A stretch of DNA of 30,447 nt from a virus, in IMG/VR virus record IMGVR_UViG_3300025099_000091, positions 1 to 30,447 of that record, one strand, 5' to 3'. The first letter of the stretch is position 1, and each line of letters starts with the position of its first letter. The translations under genes and the position numbers were made by a program. This document shows positions 16,618 through 25,810 of this stretch, one piece after another. A model generated the notes under the pieces. The model was not told where the DNA came from. It saw nothing but the letters and a program-made list of their open reading frames with translations, and ran no database searches.

Positions 16618-19600
16618 TTATCCTTCTAATCCAAATCTCGTAAGCTCGTAAGAGAATACCTTATCAAATATTACCAAAAATTTAGGATTATTTCTTCCTA
16701 TTTCCTGTGCTTTAGTATACAACTGATTACGAACTTCTTGTGCTTGTATAGTATCACTTGTACTAATCCATCTCATAGCATCTTTTTCTATAGGATAACC
16801 CCTACTATCTGCTACAGCATCTATTGCCTGAGCTCTAAAATTGAGATATAAAGCTATTTCATTTCTGTTATCAAAGTTATCTAGTCTTGGGTCCTTAACA
16901 GCTCTTTCTAAATAATCTATAAGTACATCATTAGGTACGCCTGTTTCATAATCAGAACCTAGAACTTTGTTTAACTCTGCAGAATTACCATAAGCCATTG
17001 GAAACATTTTTTCTAAATCAGCTTCTATTAATGCAAACTTAGCTTTCTTTCTAGCAACTCTTTCTCCTGGGTCAGCAGTACTATTGTCTATAACTTTAGA
17101 CCAGTAGTCTTTTGTTGCTACTTCTATTGCACTGGCTAAGAATGTTTGTGTAGATACATAAAACTCATCTGGTGTTTTTGGTGAAAACAATCCTAAGTTA
17201 GATATATAACTAACTCCACCATAATCAACATTACCCTCATCTAATCCTGGAGCAAACAATGTTAGGACTGGTCCATACTCAGCAGCTAGTTCTGGGTTAT
17301 CTAAAACAAAATCATACTCTGGTGTAGTTCTTGGTAAGATACCACCTTGTGATATATTCTTACCTTTTAGTTGTAAAGCAGTAGAAGTAAAACCTTCTGA
17401 CAAATCTCTATTATCTAAACCTAATAGTTTAGCTACTTCTAGCAACGCATAGAACTCACCTTGTGGTCCTAGTGTCATTACATACTCATCTTTAATATCT
17501 TGATAGAAACCATGTATAACAGAAAGCTCTACAAAGTTGTTGTACACTAATCCACTATCTTCACCTTTAGTTCCATACCATTCTCCAAATGCAACTTCGT
17601 TACCTTCTATTGCGTACATAATAGATAGCCTTGGTATGAATGGGTTTACAAATCTATCCCATGCTTTAAGTTGAAAGAAGTTAGCTGCTAGTGTCATAGC
17701 AACAGTTTCTAATGCTTGTTGGTCATCTGCTAAATCTGGTCTTAATATACCTGCTACTTGATAACCAGTGTTTATAGAGGACAACCATTGGTCCTCATCT
17801 AAACCTTTTGTATCTAAATTTGTAGCAAGTTGATTGAAAAGATTCTTACCAACTGATGGTATTGTAGTTTCTGCTAATATTCCAGGAATATCTTCAAGAG
17901 AATCATACCTTGCACCTGTTAATTCAAATCCACCAAATACATATTTTTCTAAATTCTTTTTAGCTTTAGGTTTATTTTTAACTAACACACCTACAGGTAA
18001 TGCTATTGCAGGTCCTACTGGTGGGAATAATCCTCCACCACCAACATTTAATGCACTAAGTGGTATTCCTCTTTTAGCAATAATCTTAGAATCAGCAAGT
18101 GACATATCATCAGTAAACGCACCTCTACCTTCAGTCTTTACATAATCTTCAAATGGTGTTCCACCTACTGGTACTATTAAATACTTTTCTCCAGAAGGGT
18201 CTTCATATATAAAGTTATGTTCTATACCTTTTCTATAACCAAATCCTATTTGTGCTATTGCTTTAGGATTAGCTAAACCTAGGTTGTAATATCTACCTAA
18301 CACTTCTCGCCATGCTTCAAAGAAAGCAAAGCCTACTCTATATGCTTGTGAGAAAAACCCTCGTTCTGTTAGGTTATATAATAACCTAGAGTGTAACTCA
18401 AAAGCATACTCTACAGCTCTTTCATGTAAATCTTCCATAGACATAACTCTTGGTGTAGATGCAGATTTTATATCTGACAAATCTAACATAGATTGATAGT
18501 CTCCACTAAATGTTTTTTCATTTAAAATTGGATTAGTTTGTGGTTTTAATATTTTAACAATACCTGCTTTTTCATCTACAATCGCTCTGATTCCTGCAGC
18601 TTGTAATACATCATTACCAATAACTGCTCCTGCTCTTGGAGAGGTAATAGCTCTATTAGGCTTCAGTATTTTTTTATTAGAACCTATAAGTAAATCTTGA
18701 CCTGCTCTTCTTATAACATCAAATGCTCCTGCAGTATTGCTAGGTATAGCTCCTTGATAACCAGCACTAGTTATATTACCTATAGCTTTTTGGTCTGCTA
18801 GTATCGCTATGTATTGTGCTTTAGCAAGTGCTTCATCTGTTCCATCTATCACTTGTGCAGCAACACCCTTTTTAATTTTTATAGAAACATCTAAATAAAG
18901 TTTGTCATTTTCTATCCAACCACCTAACACATGGTCCTCTTTCTTTAACAATGTTTTATTTTTAATAATAAAATCTTCTATTTGTTTTCTTGTTACAGGA
19001 GTATCCAATATTAATTCTCTAGTTTTATATGGTGAAACATAATAACCAGGTATGTTTGTATTATTTTTTCTTCCTAAATCTATACTCCATCCTTCTGGAT
19101 TAGCTTTTATGTATTCGTATGCTCTATCTATAGCATCTTCTACATCTGCTTTTTTTCTAAGTATTGGTCTTGCTACTTTTTTACCTACTACTCTATTTAA
19201 TGTACTAATACCTACATCATGGGTTATTTCACCTTGTGCATTTTTAACTTTCTTAGTTGTCTTACCTTTTTGTAATTTTACTTTTAATCCAACAACATTA
19301 GGTGTAGAACCATCTATACCTAGAACTTCAAATAATTCTTGTTTAGTTATTGTTTTATCAAACTTACCTTGACTACTAGCTAAATACTCTATGGCATCAT
19401 CTACTAATGCTTCTGCATCTACGCTTTCATCTAGTGCATTAGTTACTGCTCTAACAAGTGCGTCTCTGTCTGGTATAGAACCATTAATAATAGCTTCTGA
19501 TTTATTAATAGAAAAGTTATATACACCTATAGCATCACCATCATCACCTAATCTGTAATCAGCTACAGCAGATTGTTTTTTAAATACTTTAAGTTCTGTA

Positions 19601-22600
19601 TTATATAAGTTTAAATCAAAAGTAAGTTCATTATTAAATGTATCTAATCTTTTTAAAGATGTAATTTGTTTTTGTCCATTATCACTGTAAGCAATTATGG
19701 ATAACGAGTCACCATTATCAAATACTTTAACTGGTACAGTTCTTTCTACTACAGCTAAATCAGGTGCTAAATTTTTAATAGCATTATATTCATCTTGAAC
19801 TAATCTAAATATTTCATCACTAAGTTTTATAGGAGACTCTGGGTCTTTATGTGCATTCATTATTTTGTTAAGACCTTGTTTAGAAGTGAATGGTATACCT
19901 GCTTCTATAAAATGTTCGTAACCTTGTTTAAACAAAGGTACTCTAATTAAATCAGCTTCCATTTGTGCAGTGGCAAAAAACAAACTATCTAATCCTTTTT
20001 GAAATGCAGTTCTTTCATCTAATTCTGGTTTCTGTTTTGGCATTTGATTAGGCATATTAGTTTGATTTTTAACTGTAAGTTTTTTCATTTTTGCATTATA
20101 AATAGCCAGATTTTCTGGGGTCATAGAATCTGCACTACGCAAATCAACTCTTCCTACTTTACCTGTAGCAATAATATCTATCATATCTGCACTACCACCA
20201 GTCACATTGTTTATGCTTTGTACATAATGTTTAGCTAACTCATCATAGTCTTCTGTCTTATATGCAATAGGTAGAGTTCCTCTTGAATACACATTTCTTG
20301 ACTGCATCATTTTATTTGCTTGTTCTATAATTGCTTGTACTGAAGGAGTCTCTTGATAAAACTTAGCAATATCTGTGTAATCTAAACCTTGTTTCATTAA
20401 TGCTGCTGTAATCATAGCTAAATCATCATCAATATATTCAAAGAAATATTCTTGTACAGCTTCTATATACTCATCTGACAATTTAAAATCTAACACGCCA
20501 TCAGGCATAGGAACATTTTTTGTTCCCACTTTATTAATTAAGTCATAACCAGTATCTGGGAATCTTCTACCAAACGCAAATGTAGGTGAAGCAGATGACA
20601 ACGACTGTAATTCTGGTATACCATATTCTGCACTGTCTTGTAGAACACCTAATGCTTTTCTTACAGGCATAGGTAATTTTTCATTTAATCCTTGTAAACT
20701 TTTACTTTTAAATTCCAATGGTCTAGTTATTTTATATGGACCAACTAGAGATGTTTCTGGTGTGTATCCTAATGCTCTAGCTAATGCACCATTTGCATCA
20801 TTTAATAAGAACCTAAGAAATTTTACAGGGCTTCTAAATGCAGACCTGACACCCAGTAAAGATGCTCTTATGTGTCCATCTACTGTTAGTTTTGCTGGAT
20901 AAGAAAATCTACCTAGCAACTGTAGTGGGTAAAATACACCTCTTACTATTCCAAATGTTCCTTTTTCTATAGATGACAAAACCTTTTCTTGACCTTTAAA
21001 CAAGATTCCTGGGTCTCCTAAACCTTTAGAAATAGCTGCTATCTCTGCACCCATAGGAGTCTCTTCATCCCAAAAGGTTCCTCGTTTACCATCTTCAAAT
21101 GCTTTTCTAGCTTTATCAAATACTTTATCAATACCTTCTTTTTCAATTAATGCTTTAGCTCTTAATCTTCTTCTTTGTGATGTAGTTTTAATTATATCTA
21201 CTACATCTGGTATCTCTATGCTGTAACCTCTAAATTGATTTAAAAGTTCTATAGAGTTTTTTGTAAATTCTTGTGGTATTTCTATACCTTCTACTTGTCC
21301 ACTGAATTGTCTCTTTGTAAGAATATCTATCTCATCTACTGGGTAAAACTCATTTGTTCTTGATGGTGTTAAAAAATCTCCTACATCATCACTAAACATT
21401 CTTGGACCTTGTTTCATTTTTCCAAAAAACTCTGTTATTTCTCCATCTGATAAACCATACAAATACCTAAGTTGTAATGCACCTTCTGTTCTAAGCAAAC
21501 CATCATAATAAATATCTTGTGCTTTTGTATACAAACCTTCGTCTGCTGCATTATAGAAATCTATTAACAACTTGTTTAAACGAGTTTGTGGTACTTTAAA
21601 TACATTTCCAACTCTTGCAAACATTACTACAGCTTCTTGTATGTTTCTTAAATCTACTTGTCCACGATTAGGCAATCTTATATCTGTACCATTTACCATT
21701 TCTTTTAATGTAGAACCTAATACTTTATTGCCAGTTGCAGTGATACTGTTGTCTATATCTTTTGCTCCAAATGTATTAATTAAATTATCTGATATTACTT
21801 TTGATTGTATTCTAAATTGACCTGTTTTACCTAGAGAAGATTTTCCAAACACCATATCTGATACATAACCATTATTAAATCCATCTATAAGACCTTCTTT
21901 AATAATTGCAGGGTCAGTTGCATCAGCTACAGTCTTTGCAAACTTATGATTAAATCCTGAGTTAATCATATTTAAAAATGTAGGTTGATTTGCATTGTTA
22001 GCTTCTACAAGAACAGTAGCTATACCATCTAGTATTTCATCATTGTTTTGCCAAAACTCTGCTACAGTTCCACCTTCATCAATAAACCTTTTCATTTCTT
22101 TTTGTGCACCAGCAAGTACTTCATCAAATTTCTCTGGAACTTTACCTGCTATTCCTACACCTTTAGCAAACATAACAACTGGGTCTGTGAAATACATAGC
22201 AACTAAATTCATAGCACCACCCATAATTCCTGCTATACCTTTGTTAGGGTCAAATGCTACCTTACTTAATTCTTCATCTCTTTCATCTTCTAATTTATCA
22301 ACAAGTTCATTTTTTTGTGTAATAGATATTTGACCTGTATCAAATGCTTGTTCTGCTTGTAATACTTTTAAATCATATAGTTCTTGCGTTTCTTCATAGA
22401 TTACATTTTCAGGTGAATATCTACCTGGCATATTTCCTGTAACTAAGTAACTAGCAAAATCTCCTATGTTAGAAGATATTTGTGCTTTTTCATAACCTTC
22501 TCTTAACTTTCTATTTTCTGCTACTGGTGTAGACTCACCTAATATATTTAATAAAGGATTTGTTGCTGTTTCTTCTGTCATAATGTCATACCAGTTATTC

Positions 22601-23466
22601 AAAGCTAAACTAGCTTTTTCTGTTTGTGTAAGTTCTCTTTGCAATTCTTTTTCTTGTATTCGTATTTCATCAAGAGTATTTTCTTTTGTCGCTTGTATAG
22701 CAGCTTCTATATCAGTTTGCTGAACATATCCTTCTCCATCAGCATCTACTACACCTTGTGTAGCTAACCATGCTTTTGATTTAACTTCTACATCAACTAA
22801 AGAATCTACTGGTGTATCTAAACCAAAGATGTTTAACAAAGTTTCTGGAGCTGTTGTAACATAATTATTTAAGGTTAGTAAAAATGCTCTTGCTCTTACA
22901 CTTGCTGCTTTCCATTCTTGTTGATTATCATTACGACCTTTTTTTTCAAACTCAATCATGTCTTGTCTAGTAAGACCATCTTCAGCAAGTATCTGTTCTT
23001 CGTATTGTGCATAAGGCACACCTAATTGATTGACTACACCTCTCTGAAGAATATCAAAAATGCTATTAAGACCCATAAAAAGAGTGCCTGTCATAAACTT
23101 ATTACTTTTGTCGTAACCTAAATCTTTTCTTGTTTTCTTTAATATCTCATCATTGTTACGAACTATTTGTTGTACTTTCTTTAGATAATCTGTAATAGCA
23201 TTTGGTTTGCCATTAGTTAAATTAACTTGTATAGGTTTAGTAGTTTTATATAAGTCATAATATTGTTCTGGTGTAACATTTAACTCTGCTGCTGATACTA
23301 CTAACTCATCCATTTCTAATGAGTTTAAATCTTTTAAGTCTTGGAAGTTTTGAGTAAGTGCATCTAAATCAGTATTAGCTTTAGTAGCATCTTTCTTTTT
23401 AGTATATGCAATACTTTCGTTTTGTTTCTCAAAGAAGTCTTTGTTCCATTTATGATAAATGCTCAT
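16618..23466 (-). CDS. Giant putative ejection/internal virion protein (2282 aa)
   Basis: This gene takes up over a fifth of the window. I recognise no enzyme motif. The protein is mainly helical and charged, without cysteine. Two hydrophobic stretches stand out: GIAGIMGGAMNLVAMYF (about 410-430) and GGGGLFPPVGPAIALPVGVL (near 1800), the second Gly/Pro-rich like a fusion or pore segment. About 1270-1560 is a beta-rich part with repeated charged strands (ERTVPVKVFDNGD and later KLYLDVSIKIKKG). Size, place after the portal and neighbours recall the very large internal proteins of short-tailed phages (T7 gp16, N4 virion RNA polymerase), but I see no polymerase or lysozyme motif. It could also be a polyvalent protein carrying several effectors. 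Starts in a TAATG overlap. Confidence 0.6.
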   Translation of the reverse strand: MSIYHKWNKDFFEKQNESIAYTKKKDATKANTDLDALTQNFQDLKDLNSLEMDELVVSAAELNVTPEQYYDLYKTTKPIQVNLTNGKPNAITDYLKKVQQIVRNNDEILKKTRKDLGYDKSNKFMTGTLFMGLNSIFDILQRGVVNQLGVPYAQYEEQILAEDGLTRQDMIEFEKKGRNDNQQEWKAASVRARAFLLTLNNYVTTAPETLLNIFGLDTPVDSLVDVEVKSKAWLATQGVVDADGEGYVQQTDIEAAIQATKENTLDEIRIQEKELQRELTQTEKASLALNNWYDIMTEETATNPLLNILGESTPVAENRKLREGYEKAQISSNIGDFASYLVTGNMPGRYSPENVIYEETQELYDLKVLQAEQAFDTGQISITQKNELVDKLEDERDEELSKVAFDPNKGIAGIMGGAMNLVAMYFTDPVVMFAKGVGIAGKVPEKFDEVLAGAQKEMKRFIDEGGTVAEFWQNNDEILDGIATVLVEANNANQPTFLNMINSGFNHKFAKTVADATDPAIIKEGLIDGFNNGYVSDMVFGKSSLGKTGQFRIQSKVISDNLINTFGAKDIDNSITATGNKVLGSTLKEMVNGTDIRLPNRGQVDLRNIQEAVVMFARVGNVFKVPQTRLNKLLIDFYNAADEGLYTKAQDIYYDGLLRTEGALQLRYLYGLSDGEITEFFGKMKQGPRMFSDDVGDFLTPSRTNEFYPVDEIDILTKRQFSGQVEGIEIPQEFTKNSIELLNQFRGYSIEIPDVVDIIKTTSQRRRLRAKALIEKEGIDKVFDKARKAFEDGKRGTFWDEETPMGAEIAAISKGLGDPGILFKGQEKVLSSIEKGTFGIVRGVFYPLQLLGRFSYPAKLTVDGHIRASLLGVRSAFRSPVKFLRFLLNDANGALARALGYTPETSLVGPYKITRPLEFKSKSLQGLNEKLPMPVRKALGVLQDSAEYGIPELQSLSSASPTFAFGRRFPDTGYDLINKVGTKNVPMPDGVLDFKLSDEYIEAVQEYFFEYIDDDLAMITAALMKQGLDYTDIAKFYQETPSVQAIIEQANKMMQSRNVYSRGTLPIAYKTEDYDELAKHYVQSINNVTGGSADMIDIIATGKVGRVDLRSADSMTPENLAIYNAKMKKLTVKNQTNMPNQMPKQKPELDERTAFQKGLDSLFFATAQMEADLIRVPLFKQGYEHFIEAGIPFTSKQGLNKIMNAHKDPESPIKLSDEIFRLVQDEYNAIKNLAPDLAVVERTVPVKVFDNGDSLSIIAYSDNGQKQITSLKRLDTFNNELTFDLNLYNTELKVFKKQSAVADYRLGDDGDAIGVYNFSINKSEAIINGSIPDRDALVRAVTNALDESVDAEALVDDAIEYLASSQGKFDKTITKQELFEVLGIDGSTPNVVGLKVKLQKGKTTKKVKNAQGEITHDVGISTLNRVVGKKVARPILRKKADVEDAIDRAYEYIKANPEGWSIDLGRKNNTNIPGYYVSPYKTRELILDTPVTRKQIEDFIIKNKTLLKKEDHVLGGWIENDKLYLDVSIKIKKGVAAQVIDGTDEALAKAQYIAILADQKAIGNITSAGYQGAIPSNTAGAFDVIRRAGQDLLIGSNKKILKPNRAITSPRAGAVIGNDVLQAAGIRAIVDEKAGIVKILKPQTNPILNEKTFSGDYQSMLDLSDIKSASTPRVMSMEDLHERAVEYAFELHSRLLYNLTERGFFSQAYRVGFAFFEAWREVLGRYYNLGLANPKAIAQIGFGYRKGIEHNFIYEDPSGEKYLIVPVGGTPFEDYVKTEGRGAFTDDMSLADSKIIAKRGIPLSALNVGGGGLFPPVGPAIALPVGVLVKNKPKAKKNLEKYVFGGFELTGARYDSLEDIPGILAETTIPSVGKNLFNQLATNLDTKGLDEDQWLSSINTGYQVAGILRPDLADDQQALETVAMTLAANFFQLKAWDRFVNPFIPRLSIMYAIEGNEVAFGEWYGTKGEDSGLVYNNFVELSVIHGFYQDIKDEYVMTLGPQGEFYALLEVAKLLGLDNRDLSEGFTSTALQLKGKNISQGGILPRTTPEYDFVLDNPELAAEYGPVLTLFAPGLDEGNVDYGGVSYISNLGLFSPKTPDEFYVSTQTFLASAIEVATKDYWSKVIDNSTADPGERVARKKAKFALIEADLEKMFPMAYGNSAELNKVLGSDYETGVPNDVLIDYLERAVKDPRLDNFDNRNEIALYLNFRAQAIDAVADSRGYPIEKDAMRWISTSDTIQAQEVRNQLYTKAQEIGRNNPKFLVIFDKVFSYELTRFGLEG

Positions 23467-23801
23467 TAGAACCTCTGATTAGTTACTGGTGCTTTTTCCT
23501 TAATTAACTCTATAAGTATTTGAGTATCTGAACCTACTGGCAAACTAACTGTTTTTTGTGGGTTACTATCAAATGTTCCAGGTTCATCTTCCCTTTCAGT
23601 ACCTTTAGCAAATATATCTTCTGGTGTATATTGCATAGGTGCTCCACCTTGTGGTAATGCTTCTGCTGTAGAAGATTGATTTACTGCAGCTATCTGTTCT
23701 TCTTGTTGTTTGTATCCACCAAATTCATCAGAACCTGGTATAGGTTTTAAAACTAAATCTTGATATGCTCCATCTATTTTAGGTTTTCTACCACCTGGCA
23801 T
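23466..23801 (-). CDS. Small structural or assembly protein (111 aa)
   Basis: I choose the ATG at 23801 (MPGGRKPKIDGAYQDLVLKP) because GAGG precedes it at a usable distance; an in-frame ATG at 23816 would overlap the upstream gene more deeply. The protein starts basic, becomes Gln/Glu/Pro-rich and disordered in the middle (EFGGYKQQEEQIAAVNQ), and ends with a short helix (TQILIELIKEKAPV). It has no known motif. Between portal and internal proteins, such a protein may be a portal-binding or head-completion factor. That is inference from position. Confidence 0.6.
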   Translation of the reverse strand: MPGGRKPKIDGAYQDLVLKPIPGSDEFGGYKQQEEQIAAVNQSSTAEALPQGGAPMQYTPEDIFAKGTEREDEPGTFDSNPQKTVSLPVGSDTQILIELIKEKAPVTNQRF

Positions 23802-24024
23802 TGTTATCATCCTCATCTGGTTCTTCTATTTCAAACCCCATACTTATACTAAACCATACACCAGGTAATGGTGTAGGTAAAATAAATGCACCTAAAGGAA
23901 CATCCCCTTGTACAAATAAATCTCTAACCATTGTTGAATCAGATTCTATTTCTGGAATATCCCAATCTTCGTTATTTATAATATTAAAAAATCTTGCATT
24001 TACTTCTGCTGGGTTTTTAGCCAA
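23788..24024 (-). CDS. Small hypothetical protein with TTG start (78 aa)
   Basis: An ATG in this frame at 24084 would put 68 bases inside the portal gene. A TTG at 24024 has AGGAGG a few bases upstream and overlaps the portal stop by only 8 bases, so I take it as the start (MAKNPAEVNARFFNIINNED). The protein is acidic at its end (EIEEPDEDDNNARW) with a hydrophobic central stretch (GAFILPTPLPGVWFSISMGF) that could be a beta hairpin. There is no recognised family. It shares 14 bases with the next gene. Confidence 0.6.
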   Translation of the reverse strand: MAKNPAEVNARFFNIINNEDWDIPEIESDSTMVRDLFVQGDVPLGAFILPTPLPGVWFSISMGFEIEEPDEDDNNARW

Positions 24025-25810
24025 GAGGTCCTCCTGGTGGGAGTCCTGGTCCTGCTGATAATTGTTCAGGTGGTAATCCTCCACCTAGTTGTGCTAAAAC
24101 AGAAGCAATATCTGGTTCACCTTGTGGAACCTGTGGTCCACCTGCACCACCTAAAGCAGCTTCTTGTGGTGTCATTTCTGGTTCTTCTGGTGTGTAAAAC
24201 TTATCAAGAATCTCTGACATATTTTGTGGGTTTTTTCTTATCTCTATAGCTGCCATAGTTGCTTTACTATCTCCTTGTGCAGCTTGTGCCATTAATGATT
24301 CAAATAATACATTCTCTGCTTTTTCAGAGTTAACTCTGTTTTGTACTTGGGATATATTATCTATACCATCAAGGTTCTCTTGTAATGTTTGCATATCTAT
24401 TACGCCCTGTTGTTTTAGTTGCAGCCCTGTTATTATTTTTTGTGGTTCATCAAATCCTGCCATAACGCCATAGACTCTTCTAGTCTTGTACATTTCAGCA
24501 ATATCTGTTCCTGGGTCATAAGATTCTTTGAATGCAGTTCCTTTTCTAAATCCTGCAATAGGTTTTCTTTGACCTTTATACATAATCTCATCCCACTCTA
24601 ATCTCTTAGCATCTACTTCTTCTAGTGCATCAGTTAATACTGTTTGATATTCTCTTACATGTAATGATGCTGACTGTCCTAGTTCTTCTAATCCTCTACC
24701 AGTAACAAAAGCATTAGGGCTTTGTCCATCATCAGATACTGGATAAGATGCACCAAGTCTTAAATGTCTTTCAAGTCTATCTATTTGTTGGAACAACTGA
24801 TAAGGCAAATTATTAGTTGGTTTGCTAACTTGCGAACCAGGTGTCAAGTAATTGACAGCGAATCTACCTTTTCTATATTGTCCAGATTCTATCTCGCCAA
24901 TGATGTTGGTTTCTGTGAACACAGCATCTTCCATAGCAATAACAGATAGAACATTGATTTTTGCCATATTTGACATCAAGCCAATAACATGATGAAACTG
25001 ACTTTGCATTTGGTCAAAGCTGTAACGCTTTGCTATGACAAATCTTGGTCCTGATTTAAGAGGGTTAGGAATGAAATCTAATATTATTCTATTTTCAGGT
25101 AAGAAAACATAAGTACCTTCTTGGTCATAATACTCTGCAACTACTTTACCTGTACCATCTGCGTTAGCCCATCCTTCGTCATAACTAGAAGCATACGCCA
25201 TAGTATTATATTCTGTACTTACTTCATCAAGTATTACATTTTTGTGTTTTGGATACATCTCTGCAAGTGTTTTATGAGGTACTCTTTGTACTACAGCCAA
25301 CTCTGTTGGTTGTTGGTCTACGCCAAAGTATCCTGGATAACATAGATAAGGGTCTCTTATCTCTGCTACTGGATATGGTATTCCATTAGCATCTTTCTTT
25401 TCTTTTAGTATCCATACAGCAAAACCATAACCAGGTAACCACCTACCTATTTGTGGTAGTTGTTTTTCTAGTTTTTGCATATCATCATACGCATGTACGA
25501 TTCTCTCTAGCTTTTCTGCTCTCTTAGTAGCTCTCTCTGAATCTTTATCATTGTATATATCTACTTTTAAATCTGGGGCTCTACCTAATTTTTGTGCAAA
25601 TCTTTCTAATGCAGACATTAACAAGTTAGGTGCTGGTAATTGTTTGTAGTCCATATCACGCATATCTTTACCTAGTAATGCTTTTAATCCATCTGCACCA
25701 CCATTCATAATTGCTCTTATGTTTGCTTTATCAGATACAAAATCTGAGTGCATAGCTCTCAGTTCATATACTCTTGAATAAAGCTCGTCAACTGTTTTCA
25801 TGTTCTCCAA
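24017..25810 (-). CDS. Portal protein (597 aa)
   Basis: It forms the dodecameric ring at the capsid vertex through which terminase pumps DNA. The assignment rests on length, on location directly after the large terminase (13-base overlap), and on portal-like features. The N-terminus is helical. A middle part has strands (FVIAKRYSFDQMQSQFHHVIGLMS, split) followed by a long helix (PYQLFQQIDRLERHLRLGAS). The region EYQTVLTDALEEVDAKRLEWDEIMYKG resembles the stem helices. The last 50 residues are Pro/Gly-rich (PQVPQGEPD, LPPGGPLG) and probably flexible. One cysteine is present (YLCYPGYF). No protease or other enzyme is fused. I am fairly sure of the role, but did not match a particular portal subfamily. 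Confidence 0.82.
   Translation of the reverse strand: MENMKTVDELYSRVYELRAMHSDFVSDKANIRAIMNGGADGLKALLGKDMRDMDYKQLPAPNLLMSALERFAQKLGRAPDLKVDIYNDKDSERATKRAEKLERIVHAYDDMQKLEKQLPQIGRWLPGYGFAVWILKEKKDANGIPYPVAEIRDPYLCYPGYFGVDQQPTELAVVQRVPHKTLAEMYPKHKNVILDEVSTEYNTMAYASSYDEGWANADGTGKVVAEYYDQEGTYVFLPENRIILDFIPNPLKSGPRFVIAKRYSFDQMQSQFHHVIGLMSNMAKINVLSVIAMEDAVFTETNIIGEIESGQYRKGRFAVNYLTPGSQVSKPTNNLPYQLFQQIDRLERHLRLGASYPVSDDGQSPNAFVTGRGLEELGQSASLHVREYQTVLTDALEEVDAKRLEWDEIMYKGQRKPIAGFRKGTAFKESYDPGTDIAEMYKTRRVYGVMAGFDEPQKIITGLQLKQQGVIDMQTLQENLDGIDNISQVQNRVNSEKAENVLFESLMAQAAQGDSKATMAAIEIRKNPQNMSEILDKFYTPEEPEMTPQEAALGGAGGPQVPQGEPDIASVLAQLGGGLPPEQLSAGPGLPPGGPLG

Noticed and set aside
16618-23466. The giant protein as a virion RNA polymerase or tape measure
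   Set aside because: I see no polymerase catalytic motif, and no long tail genes (tube, sheath, chaperones) exist in the window to need a tape measure.
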